Notes: generated from the letters alone by a model not told the origin. DNA of 64,000 bases from Aralia elata (GCA_034770075.1 CM068386.1:82871007-82935006); one strand, 5' to 3'. Shown: positions 33,895 through 46,580, numbered from the stretch's first letter. A program made the numbers and translations.

Positions 33895-35523
33895 CTAGGC
33901 GTCCTTCTTCTTTGAGTAGAAATCTTTAGCGCTGATGGTGAACACTTCCTCTCCATCTGACTCTGCGATTTCTTCAGTTGCCTCAGATTTGTCTGACTCA
34001 TCCTCCTTTTCAACAGGCTCTGTCTTTGACGATCACAAGAACTGACTCTGTCTGCTCAACAGTTTGTCCAATCTCAAGTATCGTCTTCTGAACTTGTTAT
34101 GCTATTTGCTTGGTATTAGGCACAGTCATATCCCCTTTGTTGATCAAGTCAATCTACCTTTGAACCACTCCCTCAAGCTGCTTATCTTTGGCCATCTATA
34201 CCCTTAGTTGTTTCTACATTAGTTCAATCATCTCATTTATTTCTGCCTGAGCATGCTCATGCTCCACTTTAATCTTAGCCTCCTCCTTCTTCTTTTTTGT
34301 ACTCTTTTCCTTAAACTTCTTCTTCTTTTTGTCATCAACAAAAAGATTGTATGTAGAGGAACCAATGATTATCTAATTTTTCAACCAAATTACATCAAAT
34401 TCAAGATGTGCGATGCGTGACAGTACCTGGTCAAATAGTTCTTTTGGCACAAAGGGTTGAGCAGAAGTACCAACCATATCCCTTGTGGTAGTTACAACCA
34501 CTGATTCTACATTTGAAATTGCAAGGTTGGCTAGGAGTTGGGCTTCCGATCTCTATGAGTCAGAGGAATAGAATTATGACTCAAAGATAGGTGGAAGAGT
34601 AGGTAAAGTTTTCAAGTTCAGGATAGGAGTTGGGAATGTTGCAACTAGCGTAGGGTTTTCTTCAGGAATTTCCTTAGGTGGTGTTGGTTCAAGAGTTGGT
34701 GCCATAGTGTTTAGATCAAACATTTGATTAGGTAGTGGTAAAGGACTTGACAATTTGAATTATTCTTTCTCTATTTGAACTTGTATGGGTGATTATGTAG
34801 GTGTAGTTGATGAAGATGTAGTGTATATTGAACTTAAATTACTTGTGGGTGAATTTGGTGGTGCAATATGTGGTTGAATATCTAGCATTTCAGTATTAAG
34901 AGAAGTAACTTCAACAGGTATATTTTCAGTAGAATCAGGGGCTATAATGGAAATAGTACCTGATGTGCCAAACAATGTATCAATCACAACGTCCCTTGCA
35001 ATTTTCTATTCAAGTTCAATGAGTTCCTTAATAGCTATGGTTGCACTAGGGGTGATTAATTCTTCCTACTAAAGACTTTCAGGTAGTTTAACTTCCAGTT
35101 TCTGCCTCACAGTTCCCTTTTTTACATTTAACTTGTGCACCTTACTTTTTGATTGCAGTGTCTGGTCTTCTACAATTATAATCACTTCATCTTCCTTCTT
35201 TCTTTTCCCTTATGTCTGCCCTGCCTTGATTGTTGAACTCATTATCTTTTCTTGTACAACTGTTCTTTGACTCCTCCTTAATGGTTGCATAATCTTTTTC
35301 ACTAGAGTCTCTTCAGAACTTTCCTCAAATAACTCAAGTGCAACCATCTTTCCTTTTCCCTTTTCTTCAGTCTTTGCAGCAGTCTCCTTACCTTCATCTT
35401 TTCATCATCATCCTTATGATCATCTTCTGATTCTCTAGACTCTTCTTCAGATTCACTATTTTCGTCGTCTTCTTCTTCAGAACCTTCTTCTAACTCATCT
35501 CCTGAGCCTTCTTCATTGCTTTC
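33895..35523 (-). pseudogene. 3' part of an acidic, Lys-rich ORF of the SIRE-like element
   Basis: Degenerate minus-strand frame ending at the TAG 33895..33897. It holds a long acidic Ser/Glu/Asp run (about 35500-35410), a Pro/Ser/Thr-rich middle (34987..34600), a Lys-rich KKKKK segment near 34330-34280 and a likely coiled coil next to it, and closes in an acidic region plus DFYSKKKDA. Several stops. At 35523 it is cut by the Athila-like array and continues in phase at 61577. It occupies the position of the extra 3' ORF of SIRE-type elements. Function unknown. Confidence 0.6.
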
Positions 35524-36092
35524 TGTTATCCAAATATGGTATTGACAATTACACGCAAGTATACGTGGTCAACGAGTAATATAATAGTAAGTAGAGTGTC
35601 GATCCCACGAGGAATATGCTAATAATATTATCCAAGTACTAACTTTATATCAACTCGATCTTAGTTAAACAAATGAATTTAAATTATAAAACTAAACTAA
35701 TTAAAATAAAACTAAATTATCAAGCGAGGATTAAAATCAAATTTAAAAGTTAAGATTACAATTTCTCCCAATGCTTCGTCTAAATCTCTTTACTCTCCTT
35801 TCAATTAATTAATCATATCAAATCGTTAACCGAGAATTCACAATTATTTATAAAACCTCTTCTGATGGTTAGATAAAAAATATCTTTTCAAATTAAATCA
35901 CTATATTCTTATGTGAAATAATTTAGAACAAGATTCATTAAGTTCATATTCTCATAACGGTTACACGTGGTATATTTGTATATTTATATCCTACACACAA
36001 ATCATGCGAATCAACCCTAAGGAGAATAAACAAAAACAAATGTTATCATATTTAGATCTAACCATAGAATTCATCTTTTAATTTCATATAGG
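35524..36092 (-). repeat. Array LTR1, part 1
   Basis: Starts TGTTATCCAAATATGG after ctttc. Interrupted at 36092 by the larger Athila-like element (duplication atagg/ctagg); continues at 44936. Confidence 0.92.
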
Positions 36093-37623
36093 TGATGGGC
36101 AAAATCTATACTAGCAATTTTTACGTGCAAGTATATACAGTCAATCAAGTAATAAAGTGAAAGTAGAGTTGTCGATCCCATGGGGAGCGAATTATAACCT
36201 AAATAATTCTAAACACTAATAATGCAACAATTAATTTAATCTAGATTTTTAAGTTATCAAATAAGTGAATTAACTAAATAATCAACTACTGAAATATTAA
36301 ATCAATGAATAAAAAGGTTAAGGAATCAATTTCCCCCGATGAATCATTTAAATAATACTCTCATTCTTCTATTAAATTGACTAACCAGAATTGTCAACGG
36401 AAAATCACTAATAATTATTATAACTACCTTTCGAATAATTATAAAGCATACTTATTATTATCAATTTCCCTATATTTCTATGAGAAACAATAATAACAAA
36501 TTCATTAAGATTCATTTTCCAATAATTGCTTGCGGTATTCGGGTACATTCCTATCCCGTCCACAAAATTAGTATTCAATCAACAATCCTTATTATTGAAA
36601 AGAATTACTAATCACAAGTTATCATATCCAGATCTTAACCTAAATTCCATTGTCAAATGTCATCTAAGTCCATCTAATAATTGTTGATCAGACAATTATA
36701 CAAGTAAAATAAGATATAATAAATAACTCAATCCATAATCAACTTGAATAAAAAGAATTAATAAATATTAAATAAAATTATCATCGGGTTCCATTGAATC
36801 CTTAACTAAAAGAATTAGTTCATAATGAAATTAAAGAACACAAATGATTTATCAGATCCCATTCTAGATTACAAAATGAAGAAATAAGAAAGAAGAAATA
36901 AACTCTGTCGAATCTGATCTTCCTCCTAAGCTCCAATTCTTCTCTTGAAATAAGCTCTGATGAAACCCTTATTTTCTACGTACTAAATAATATCTCTGTA
37001 TACCTAAATCTGCGTCTGTGTCTATGTTCTTTTTAAAATCAATGAATGAAAACCCTATTTATTAGTCTATTACTAACTACTGATAAGTCCCAATTCATAC
37101 ATGATAAGTGTAAACAAAACCAAATCTTTAGCCAAAGAAAACAAATCCACCGGGCGCGTGGCTACACGCGCGCGTGCCAGGTACATAGTAAGTGCCGCGG
37201 CTCCTGAGTTTGTGCGCTGCGACTCTGGTCCTTTGTATTTCATGCGCCGCGGCTCTTGATTTAGTGCGTCGCGGCTCTTGATCATTTATCCACGCGCCTC
37301 GGCTTGCACCTTTGAGCGCCGCGGCTCTAAAACCCTGACCATCTTTAATTCTCCTTTGTTCATCTGTTTTGGCCAATCTTCCTCATGAATTGAAGCTACT
37401 AAAACTTGTTCACTCATTTAACTTTCGCCAAACGATCATTATTACATGTAGCAACAAATCAGGCTAAACTTGCAGTAATCTCTGTTATTTACACAATCAT
37501 AGGCTAAAATCAATTATTCACAAAAACTACTAAAATGCACTAAAATACTACTAAAAACTCTTAAGAAAAGCAAAATACTCAAGTCAAACATACCCAATTA
37601 ATAGAAATAAAATCTACTCATCA
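36093..37623 (-). repeat. 3' LTR of the larger Athila-like element
   Basis: Plus strand TGATGGGCAAAATC...CTACTCATCA. TATA-like minus TAATAAATAGGG near 37056-37065; six palindromic GC motifs upstream of it at 37191-37330. Confidence 0.93.
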
Positions 37624-37663
37624 AATACCCCCAAACTTAAATATTTGCTTGTCCTCAAGCAAA
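37624..37663 (-). promoter_or_regulatory. Polypurine tract and adjacent hairpin
   Basis: Minus TTTGGGGGTATT abuts the LTR. Just inside lies a perfect 8-bp stem, TTTGCTTG (37644..37651) / CAAGCAAA (37656..37663), with loop tcct. The same arrangement occurs after LTR1, LTR2, LTR3 and the LTR ending at 63123. Confidence 0.75.
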
Positions 37664-38040
37664 ACTCAAAACAATAAATAAATCCTAAAAATTAAGAACA
37701 TGCATCCTACTCCTAAGATAAAATTAATTCATAGCCTCCAAGATCATACAATAACTCACAACAATTAAACCTGTATAAAATTATCAACCACTCAGTCATC
37801 AATTCATAATAGTTACAGTCCCATAGTGTGTGCGTGTGTGTAATCTTCAACAAATGAATCAGACCTTAAAAGAACTATAACACGAACACATGGTACGAAG
37901 TAGTCATCGACCTATAGGAGATATCAGAACAATAATCTCAGCTAGGGTACTCATCGTTCAAATCAAGAGAGTTCAGTTCAATCTAATTTTCTGCTTTTCC
38001 TCCTAGAGTATTGCCATTATCTTTTTTTTCTTTTTTTTAG

Positions 38041-38146
38041 GTGAGTGCGTTTTATGCTCCTTCTCACATGCATGACGAGTGCGTTTTACGCTCCATCTCG
38101 TCTCAATTATTTTCAAGGAGTACACTTTTAAGCTCAATTCACTCCA
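38041..38146 (-). repeat. Stem-loop array in the larger Athila-like element (3 units)
   Basis: Three units share the loop TGCGTTTTAYGCTC but have different, self-complementary arms: GTGAG/CTCAC, GACGAG/CTCGTC, GGAGT/ACTCC. About 420 bp inside the polypurine tract. See findings. Confidence 0.8.
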
Positions 38147-38719
38147 CCATATTTCTTAGCTCTAGGAAGCACAACATCTTTTTCTTTCTTTTCATTTGAA
38201 CCATACTTTTCCCCCAAACTTAAACAATTCACTACCCCTGCTTCAATTAAGGCCGTAACATAATCCTAACTCGTGACAATATCTCTTACCAAGGTTTCGA
38301 ACTACAGTCTCCTTAAGATTCAATCAATTATGATGGGATCTAAGTGCTCAAGATAATAGGGACCATAACTACGCAAAGTCGACTTCTAAAATGATATAAA
38401 AGCTTAGCACAAGATTCAAAAGTTTTTCTAACTTGCTAACACATTTAATCATCTCTTATCATCGACTATTCTACAGATTCACTGCTTATTTTTTTATTTT
38501 TATTTTTTTCAAATAAATATGTAAAAATTAATAGCTGAATATGCAATAATTAAATTAAATCCTAAAAACAAATGCAAAAATTAAATCCTAAAATTAACCA
38601 TGCAAATAATTAAATAAGTCTTAAACAAACCAATAAATCTAGCAAATTAAAACGTAATGTATCCTCAAACCATTCCCCCAATCTTGAATATTACATTGCC
38701 CTCAATGTAATACCAGAAA

Positions 38720-39901
38720 CTTCCCTAGAAATCAAGCATCACCAGCAGCATCACCAGCACCATCACCATCATCCTCATCATCAGCAAGGTTATTGGTCTC
38801 TCTTCAAACTCAAATGTAGTATCGTGAAACGCCAGTGATAGCAAAAAATGAATAGGATCCGGATTGTCTATGTTGAAGCGAGTTATAAATGTCTGTATGA
38901 TATTGTTTGTGTAAGTCACATAATTGTCAACTTAATCCGCTAACTGATCCATACGACGTGCTTGCTGACGATTCAAACTCAGCAGATTGTCCTGGCCTCG
39001 TTCCAAGTTCGTTTAAGTCCTCCATATAGCCTGGATCTCTTCTGGCTGACCAGTGGGAGCAGTAATATTAGCATCATATCCACCCCGCATGTTGGAACCA
39101 CTGCCAATTGGTTCTTTAAACTTGGCAATAGTGCTACTGTCTAATATCGACTGTGGTTGTTCAAATATCTCATCTGCTCGCCAAACAACTCCGTCATTCT
39201 TACACAACCCACATATGAGAGATGGGTATGGAAGTCTGCCAGATGTACCACTTTATAATGCATGAAGGATGGAGCTATGGATGACCTTGCCCACGTCAAT
39301 ACTTTTTCCAGTTATAATTGCATATAGGAGGGCTGCCCTGGCCTTGGTTACTTCTGAAACATGAGAGGATGACACTAATTTAGCACTAAGAAAATAAAAC
39401 CAAGCCTTACTATATCGACTCAGTCCATTCCAGGGAAAGGAAACTACTGAAGCTACTCAAATCGTCCATTGTGTCCCAGGCTTGCATAAGCCTTGAATAA
39501 CCTCATCCAATTGGGTCCATCCCAAACGTACTTCGAATAATCATCCTCTTCAATGTTTGGTAGGCCATATTATTCATTGATGGTTTTGCTGTCAAAGGGT
39601 ACTGCCTTGCCTCGAACCATGGCGACCTTGTTTACCGCCTCAACCGCATTAGCATAGAATTCAGTTACAATTGCTACTACAACGACTTTGGGTTGAGATG
39701 TCAATGCCCCCAGCCACGCTCCTGAATCGTTCGCCGGATTTCAAGCCCATTGGCCTCTTATAGCACCAAGCCACGTTTTGGAATTAAATTTTTGTGCACC
39801 AATGAGGCATGAAATCGCTCCAAGGCTTCTGCACTAACAAATTTTGAATGATCATAGATGGAAGAAGAGGTTCGTGATGTACGTTGACGTTTGGGTGCCA
39901 T
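38720..39901 (-). pseudogene. Extra ORF resembling the putative plant transposon protein domain
   Basis: Minus strand. Begins ATG at 39901 (MAPKRQRTSRTSSS, SKFVSAEALERFHASL, NLIPKRG), then RRTIQERGW, VTEFYANAVEAVNKVAMVRGK, TINE-YGLPNIEEDD, MHYKVVHLADFHTHLS and CKNDGVVWRADEI in successive frames. This order recalls the plant domain usually annotated as putative plant transposon protein (Pfam Transposase_32-like). Several stops and shifts, so it is dead. It sits between the pol remnant and the 3' LTR, the place of the third ORF of Athila elements. Role unknown. Confidence 0.6.
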
Positions 39902-40229
39902 CTGTGCTTAATAAGGCTTGAAATCCAAAGAAAGTGATGAAAAATGTGGGTGGAGCAATATAACAAACACTTAGTGTGCGCCCAAATTTTGGCCCAAAAT
40001 CAAAGCTCTCTAAATGTGTGCAATCCCTCCAATTGAAGTAACAACACAACAACAATCCCAAACAATGAAACAATCTCAAAGAAGAAGAAAAAAGTTTGTT
40101 TAAATCAAGTACTTGTGCTATTGAAGAAGAAAGAGAATAAAGGGTATAGTCTTTTTCAAATAAACCACTTACTTTCTCCTTGCAATCCTTAACAGTAATG
40201 GAGTTAAACTTTAATTGTTGAGTTAGAAT

Positions 40230-40620
40230 TGAATCTCTATTTATGGTAGGAGTTGATTTGGTTGGGGTAATATGGAAGGTAGGTGGTTTTGGGTGAAAGT
40301 TGTGTTTGAGTGGGAGAGGGTGTGTCGAGCAAATAGGAGAGAATGGGGGGAATGAGCGCGCGGTCGCTGCACTAAATTTTGCTGATACACGCACGAGCAC
40401 CGTGGCCCCTAATGTGTGCGCCGCGGCTCTTGAATGCACACCGCGACCCTTGAGTTTGTGCGTCGCAGCGCATAATCTCTGATTAGTTTTCCTTACGCGG
40501 CCACATTATTTTTAATTTTGTGCTGAAGGTTTGAGCGCCGCGGCCCATGATAATGGGCGCTCGTGATCCATGCTGTGGCCCATGCCTTGAGCGCCGCGAC
40601 CCATAATCCCTGGTTTGTGC
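40230..40620 (-). promoter_or_regulatory. Candidate internal promoter upstream of the extra ORF
   Basis: GC palindrome cluster (gtgcgccgcggctcttg near 40413, gagcgccgcgg near 40534 and 40590, and others, 40340-40620), followed downstream on the minus strand by CCATAAATAG (40237..40246), then the ORF start at 39901. The LTR of the same element has the same order: same GC motif, then TAATAAATAGGG. Inferred from architecture only. Confidence 0.4.
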
Positions 40621-41107
40621 AGCTGAAAGCTTGCTAGGCCAAATTTTTTTCATGTTTCATTTCCTTAGCCTTTCCTAGCATGCTTGCCACAGAATGAGCC
40701 ATTCCCTTTATTTTCTTGCGACTCAAATTCTTTCAATTTTTGCTTGCCACAAATTTGATGCTTCCAAAGCTTGTATCTCCTGCGATTAATTTGCATCAAA
40801 ACTCAACTTAATTTATGCACAACTCATGATAAAAATTTAAACTAAACACTTGAACCTAATTTAAATAAATTCAAATGTAACTATTATTAAACCCATGGGT
40901 TGCCTCCCAGTAACGCTTGTTTTTAAGTCTTCAGCCTGACTTCTTCTTTTCCAATCACTCGGGCTCGTTGACATGATCGAGAGTGCCTTTGGTTGCGCAT
41001 CCCATGTCATGCTTAACTTGCCCAATCTCTGCTATGTTCCTTTGCTTTTCATTTCCTTTTCCTCCTTCACTGTGATCTTCTTCCCATGTCTCATCTTCTA
41101 GAATCTC

Positions 41108-41725
41108 TTATGCCACATAAAACTCCTCCACATCATTTGGCATTTTTATGGAATCAAACACGCTGATTGTGATTTCTTGGTCATTAACCCTCATCGTGAG
41201 TTCTCCGTTCTTTACATCAATCAGAGTGCGTCCAGTGGCTAGAAATGGTCGTCCCAAAATCAATGGTATCTTCTCATCTTCATCATAATCAAGAATGACA
41301 AAATCCACTGGGAAAACAAACGCATCAACTTTCACTAGCACATCCTCGATAACTCCTTTTGGACGTGTGATTGATCTATCTGCCAGTTGTATAGTCATAT
41401 TCGTTGGTTTTATTCCTTTCAAACCAAGCCTCTCATAAATTGATAAAGGCATGAGATTAATGCTCGCGCCAAGATCACAAAGAGCTTTTCCCACGAATTG
41501 CTTTCCAATAGTGCATGGAACTGTGAAACTCTTTGGATCTTTCATTTTAGATGGTAGCTTCTGCTGAATAATTGCGCTGCATTCCTCTGTTAATGCTACC
41601 ATGTCACAATCTCCCATCCTTCTTTTCCTTGAAAGAATTTCCTTTAAGAACTTGACATAACTTGGCATCTGCTCTAATGCATCTGCAAAAGAGATATTGA
41701 TCTGCAATTTCTTAAAAATCTCCAA
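41108..41725 (-). CDS. Athila retropepsin domain, open frame
   Basis: A 205-codon minus-strand frame. FKKLQINISFADALEQMPSY links gag to protease; then FTVPCTIGKQFVGKALCDLG, with D-L-G-A at the aspartic active site as is usual in Athila; then SIYERLGL, VILDYDED and LILGRPFLATGRTLIDV. It ends at FYVA with a stop. It would act as part of a gag-pol polyprotein; standing alone, separated from gag by stops, it is probably inactive. Sequence downstream (to about 40920) jumps to a remnant resembling the end of Athila pol. Confidence 0.82.
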   Translation of the reverse strand: MEIFKKLQINISFADALEQMPSYVKFLKEILSRKRRMGDCDMVALTEECSAIIQQKLPSKMKDPKSFTVPCTIGKQFVGKALCDLGASINLMPLSIYERLGLKGIKPTNMTIQLADRSITRPKGVIEDVLVKVDAFVFPVDFVILDYDEDEKIPLILGRPFLATGRTLIDVKNGELTMRVNDQEITISVFDSIKMPNDVEEFYVA

Positions 41726-41737
41726 GAATTTTGAAAA

Positions 41738-43163
41738 TTAACTGTCCAACTTCTGATTCTTTAATCGTTGTGGATATGGTGCAACGGGATTCTCTGCTCC
41801 TTGCTTACCCTCGCCCTGTTTCAATTCTAATTCTTCATTCTTCTTTTCTTCACTCCTTTTTACATCATTTTCAATTCCATCTTCTTTTTCAGTGTCGATC
41901 TTTCTTGCTGATATGGTATCCTTTTTTATCAAACTCTTCCCACTTCTTAACATAATAGCCTTGCGCTGCTCATGATTTTCTCTTCTCGAATTGACTTCGG
42001 TGTCACTCGGTAAAGCACCATGTGGACGACTATTCACTGCACTTGCTAGTTGTCCCATCTGAGTTTCCAAATTTCGAAGTGAACCTTCTAAGCTATTCAT
42101 CCTCGTGTCATTCACAGCGATGTACTTTGTGAGTATTTCTTCTATACTAGGCTTCCTTTCTGGTTGTGGGTGAGCTTGGCCTTGGAATCCCGGGGGATGA
42201 AACTGTCTTAGAGCTGATGATTGATTCTGATTGTTGCTCCAAGAAAAGTTTGGATGATTTTTTCACCCCGGATTGTATGTGTTAGAATACATACCCTGCT
42301 TGTTTCCTATAAAATTCACTAATTCAATATTGATTGCACACTGGTTTGTATGATGATTTCTTGCACATAATACACAGACTGCAGTTATCTGTTGCACTGT
42401 TTGCGTTCCCATTGCATCCACTTTTCTTAACAAATTTGCCATTTGTGCAGCCAGAGTTGTCACTGCATCAACCTCAATTTTTCCTCCAGTCCTTGGTTGA
42501 GTCATTCGCGCAGTTGGCCACTGATAATTGTTCGCAGCCATTGTCTCCAATAATTTATATGCTTCTTCAAAACTCTTACCCATTAAAGCTCCTCCGACAG
42601 CTGCATCAATACTAGTTCGTGTTGTGTTAAACAACTCGTTGTAGACGGTTTGTACTTGCAACCACTTCGGGAGTCCATGATGAGGACATCTTTTTAGCAT
42701 TTTGTTGAAACCTTCCCAAGTTTCATATAATGATTCAGAATCCAGTTGTGTGAAAGATGTAATCTCATTTCTCATTTTCGCTGTCTTTGCTGAGGGAAAG
42801 AATTTAGCTAAAAATTTCTGAGCTAAGTTATCCCAAGTAGTGATTGACCCCGCTGGTAATGAATGTAGCCAACTCTTTGCCTTGTCACAAAGTGTGAAAG
42901 GAAAGAGCCTAAGTTTCACTGCATCATCAGTTATATACTTGTATTTGAATGTATCGCATATCTCTAAAAAGCTTACAAGGTGATCGTTCAGATCATCATT
43001 TGGCATACCCCCAAATTGAATTGAGTTTTGCACTATCTGAATCGTTTCAGGTTTGATTTCAAAAATGTTGGCCTGAATTGCTAGCCTCCTAATGCTCGAT
43101 TGAATTTCAGTGACTTACGGCATCGCAGTCCTTAAGTGATTTTGGTGCTTCTTCTTCAGCCAT
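41738..43163 (-). pseudogene. Athila gag, nearly complete but with stops
   Basis: Minus strand. The reading frame enters near 43130 (TEIQSSIRRLAIQANIFE), after a TAA. 43033..42263 is open for 256 codons with the gag core (LRLFPFTLCDKAKSWLHSLP, FLAKFFPS, SFEEAYKLLETMAANNYQWP) and the Athila zinc knuckle CVLCARNHHTNQC (CX2CX3HX4C). A stop after NTYNPG precedes 42115..41738, the gag C-terminus (NLETQMGQLASAVNSRP, a basic LRSGKS block, NPVAPYPQRL). Confidence 0.88.
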
Positions 43164-43377
43164 AACTTATTTCTTAATTGTTTCTTTGCAAAATTGTCGT
43201 ATTCTGCGTAGCCTTCTATCGATCTCGTCTTCAAACGACAGTAATTCTTGCTCCTTTGACCTAGTTTGCATACAAAGCTACCTGCGAATAGAGACCAAAT
43301 TTGTAAATCCGTAACAAAATCTAAATTAAAACTAACTGATGAAAATTAATAAAAGAAAATTTTAAGCTAACAATTGT

Positions 43378-43395
43378 TCCCCGGCAATGGCGCCA
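43378..43395 (-). promoter_or_regulatory. Primer-binding site (tRNA-Asp) of the larger Athila-like element
   Basis: Minus TGGCGCCATTGCCGGGGA differs at one base from the complement of the plant tRNA-Asp 3' end. tRNA-Asp priming is known for Athila-type elements. Confidence 0.85.
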
Positions 43396-43401
43396 AAAAC
43401 T

Positions 43402-44930
43402 TGATGGGCTAAATTTATACTAGCAATTTTTACGTGCAAGTATACACGGTCAATCAAATAATAAAGTGAAAGTAGAGTTGTTAATCCCACGAGGAGCGAA
43501 TTATAACCTAAATAATTCTAAACACTAATAATGCAACAATTAATTTAATCTAGATTTTTAACTTATCAAATAAGTGAATTAACTAAATAATCAACTACTG
43601 AAATATTAAATCAATGAATAAAAAAGTTAAGGAATCAATTTCCCCCGATGAATTATTTAAGTAATACTATCATTCTTCTATTAAATTGACTAACCAAAAT
43701 TGTCAACGGAAAATCACTAATAATTATTATAACTACATTAAGAATAATTATAAAGCATACCTATTATTATCAATTTCCCTATATTTCTATGAGAAACAAT
43801 AATAACAAATTCATTAAGATTCATTTTCAATAGTTGCTTGCGGTATTCGGGTATATTCCTATCCCGTCCACAAAATTAGTATTCAATTAGCAATCTTTAT
43901 TACCGAAAAGAATTACTAATCACAAGTTATCATATCCAGATCTTAACCTAAATTCCATTGTCAAATGTCATCTAAGTCCATCTAATAATTGTTGATCAGG
44001 AAATTATACAAGTAAAATAAGATATAATAAACAATTCAATCCATAATCAACTTGAATAAAAAGAATTAATAAATATTAAATAAAATCATCATCGGGTTCC
44101 ATTGAATCCTTAACTAAAAGAATTAGTTCATAATGAAATTAAAGAACACAAATGATTTAGCAGATCCCATTCTAGATTACAAAATGAAGAAATAAGAAAG
44201 AAGAAATAAACTCTGTCGAATCTGATCTTCCTCCTAAGCTCCAATTCTTCTCTTGAAATTAGCCCTGATGAAACCCTTATTTTCTACGTACTGAAATAAT
44301 ATCTCTGAATACCTAAATCTACGTCTGCGTCTACGTTCTTTTTAAAATCAATGAATGAAAACCCTATTTATTAGTCTATTACTAACTACTGATAAGTCCG
44401 AATTCATACATGATAAGTGGAAATAATACCAAATCTTTAGCCAAAGGAAATAAATCCACCAGGCGCGTGGCTACACGCGCGCGCTAGGTACATAGTAAGC
44501 GTTGCAGCTCCTTAGTTTGTGCGTCGCGACTCCGGTCCTTTGTATTTCATGCGCCGCGGCTCTTGGTTTAGTGCGCCGCGGCTCTTGATCATTTATCTGC
44601 GCGCCTCAGCTTGCACCTTTGAGCACTGCGGCTCCAAAACCCTGGCCATATTTAATTCTCCTTTGTTCATCTGTTTTGGCCAATCTTCCTCTGAATTGCA
44701 GCTACTAAAACTTGTTCACTCATTTAACTTTCGCCAAACGATCATTATCACATGTAGCAACAAATCCAGACTAAACTTGCAGTAATCTCCGTTATTTACA
44801 CAATCATAGGCTAAAATCAATTATTCACAAAAACTACTAAAATGCACTAAAATACTACTAAAAACTCTTAAGAAAAGCAAAATACTCAAGTCAAACATAC
44901 CCAATTAATAGATATAAAATCTACTCATCA
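43402..44930 (-). repeat. 5' LTR of the larger Athila-like element
   Basis: Plus strand TGATGGGCTAAATT...CTACTCATCA. Same architecture as the partner; GC motif cluster about 44465-44640. Confidence 0.93.
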
Positions 44931-44935
44931 CTAGG

Positions 44936-45980
44936 TTATATCACAATAATTGTTAGCTAAACAATCATCGATAAACACAAAATATGATAAACGACTCAAT
45001 TATGATCAACAATAATTAATAAGAGAATAAATTAATTTAAACTAAACATCGGGTTCCATTGTAATCTTAATATAAATTTAGTTCATAACGAAATTATAAA
45101 ACATCCTTGGATTATAGAGATAAAAGAAAGGATAAAAGAATAAATCTGTGATAGTGCAATCCTTCTCCAATTTCTGCTCTCCTTGGCATACCCCTTCCGT
45201 TCCTCGCAAATCTGATCTTGCAATCCAAGCTTCTATATATCTAGGTTAGTCCCCAAAGTACAACCCATGATCGGTATTTATAACCTCTTCCATAGCTTGT
45301 AGACATTTAATCCAATTAGGAATCAATATGGCAAGTCCCAAGTCAATTAGAAGTGCAAAACTCAGCAAAATCAGCCCCCGCGCACAAACCAGCGTTGCGG
45401 TGCCCATGAGCAGCAGCGCTGCTTCTCTGTCCTCCTAGCGTCACGGTGCTCAAACCCAGCACTGCGGCACTATGCTCCCATTTTTAGATTTCTTCGAGAG
45501 CTTCGATTTGATAGGGGGCACGTCCCGTAACTCTTCCCGGATAAAAAGTTATGGCCTTTTTAAGCTTACTAGTCCGAACAGGAATCCAACTCCAATCAGA
45601 ATTCAGATCAGCTTTTTGAAACAATGTTTGGAGGCCCAAACGAACTCGGATTTTTGCAAACCAAACCTTTCTGAAAAGCTTAAGACGTCATCTGAAACTT
45701 CACTAAGACCATTTTCTCATTCTAAAACTCTAACACCATCCAAATCTCAATTAAAGCTCCGGAGGTCAATTTGCTTAAAAGTTGGAAATTGCAATACTTC
45801 TCCAATTTGACTAAAATGAAACCAAATAGCTCCAATTTAACTAATATGCAACCAAATAACTTCCAACTTTATTTCCTGCATAAAAGCATAAAAACACATA
45901 AAATGAATAGAAAATATTTGAAAACTCACAAATCATCAAGTCAAAAGTACTCAATTTATAGGTATAAAATCCACTCATCA
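44936..45980 (-). repeat. Array LTR1, part 2
   Basis: Resumes ttatatcacaataattg as in the other LTRs and ends CCACTCATCA. TATA box on the minus strand (TTATAAATA) at 45275..45283; GC palindrome cluster at about 45379-45475. Confidence 0.92.
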
Positions 45981-46426
45981 AATACCCCCAAACTTGAATC
46001 TTTGCTTATCCTCAAGCAACACACTAAGAACAAAAATTAATTCTAACAAATAATTACTCAAACAATGAATCAATACAAATTTGAACAATGGTCACGGAGA
46101 TTTTTGTTTAAACTATAACTCAAGAAAAATTTCAAGAACATACAAAGTTTAAAATTTCAAACTAAACATCAGTTCCACATCCACTCATAATCCTTTAAGT
46201 GCGTGTGTGCATCCAAATGTTGAAACTCGCCAAAACTTAAATAAGCTCATATAATCAAATGCTTCATAAAATATTTTCAAATCAATTCTATAAACTTAAT
46301 TTTCACATTAATATCTGCTACTAAAGACAAAACATAAATTTAGCGGATCAAAAGGATTTTTTTAAGCGTGCTTGGATCATTATTAAAATTATTACACTCC
46401 TTCCCAAGTATTTCAAAAAAAAAATA

Positions 46427-46580
46427 AGTGCATTTTATGCACCCTCTTACTAAAGCTTATAAGTGAGTGCGTTTTACGCTAACTCTCACTTGTTCTTACC
46501 AATGCGTGCGTTTTATGCTCCATCTCGTTCTCCGTATGTGTTTATGAGTGAGTGCGTTTTACGCTCTATCTCGACTCACC
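46427..46580 (-). repeat. Stem-loop array, internal region 1 (4 units)
   Basis: Arms TAAG/CTTA, AGTGAG/CTCACT, a decayed third stem, and GAGTGAG with CTC-G-ACTC, around loops of the TGCGTTTTACGCTC type. Confidence 0.8.

Larger units (their letters stand above)
36093..44930 (-). mobile_element. Athila-like gypsy element with extra ORF, lacking RT and integrase
   Basis: LTRs 36093..37623 (1531 bp) and 43402..44930 (1529 bp), roughly 95% identical by eye. Target duplication atagg/ctagg (36088..36092, 44931..44935). PBS matches tRNA-Asp, as in Athila. Minus-strand coding order is gag, retropepsin, a short remnant, then an extra ORF resembling the plant-transposon domain family, then the polypurine tract. 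RT, RNase H and integrase are missing, so it must have relied on another element. Inserted in LTR1 of the array, so it is younger than that LTR. Confidence 0.93.

Noticed and set aside
39852..40439. 195-codon minus-strand ORF
   Set aside because: It overlaps the start of the extra ORF in another frame and spans the GC motif cluster; composition is that of untranslated DNA and no domain is recognisable.
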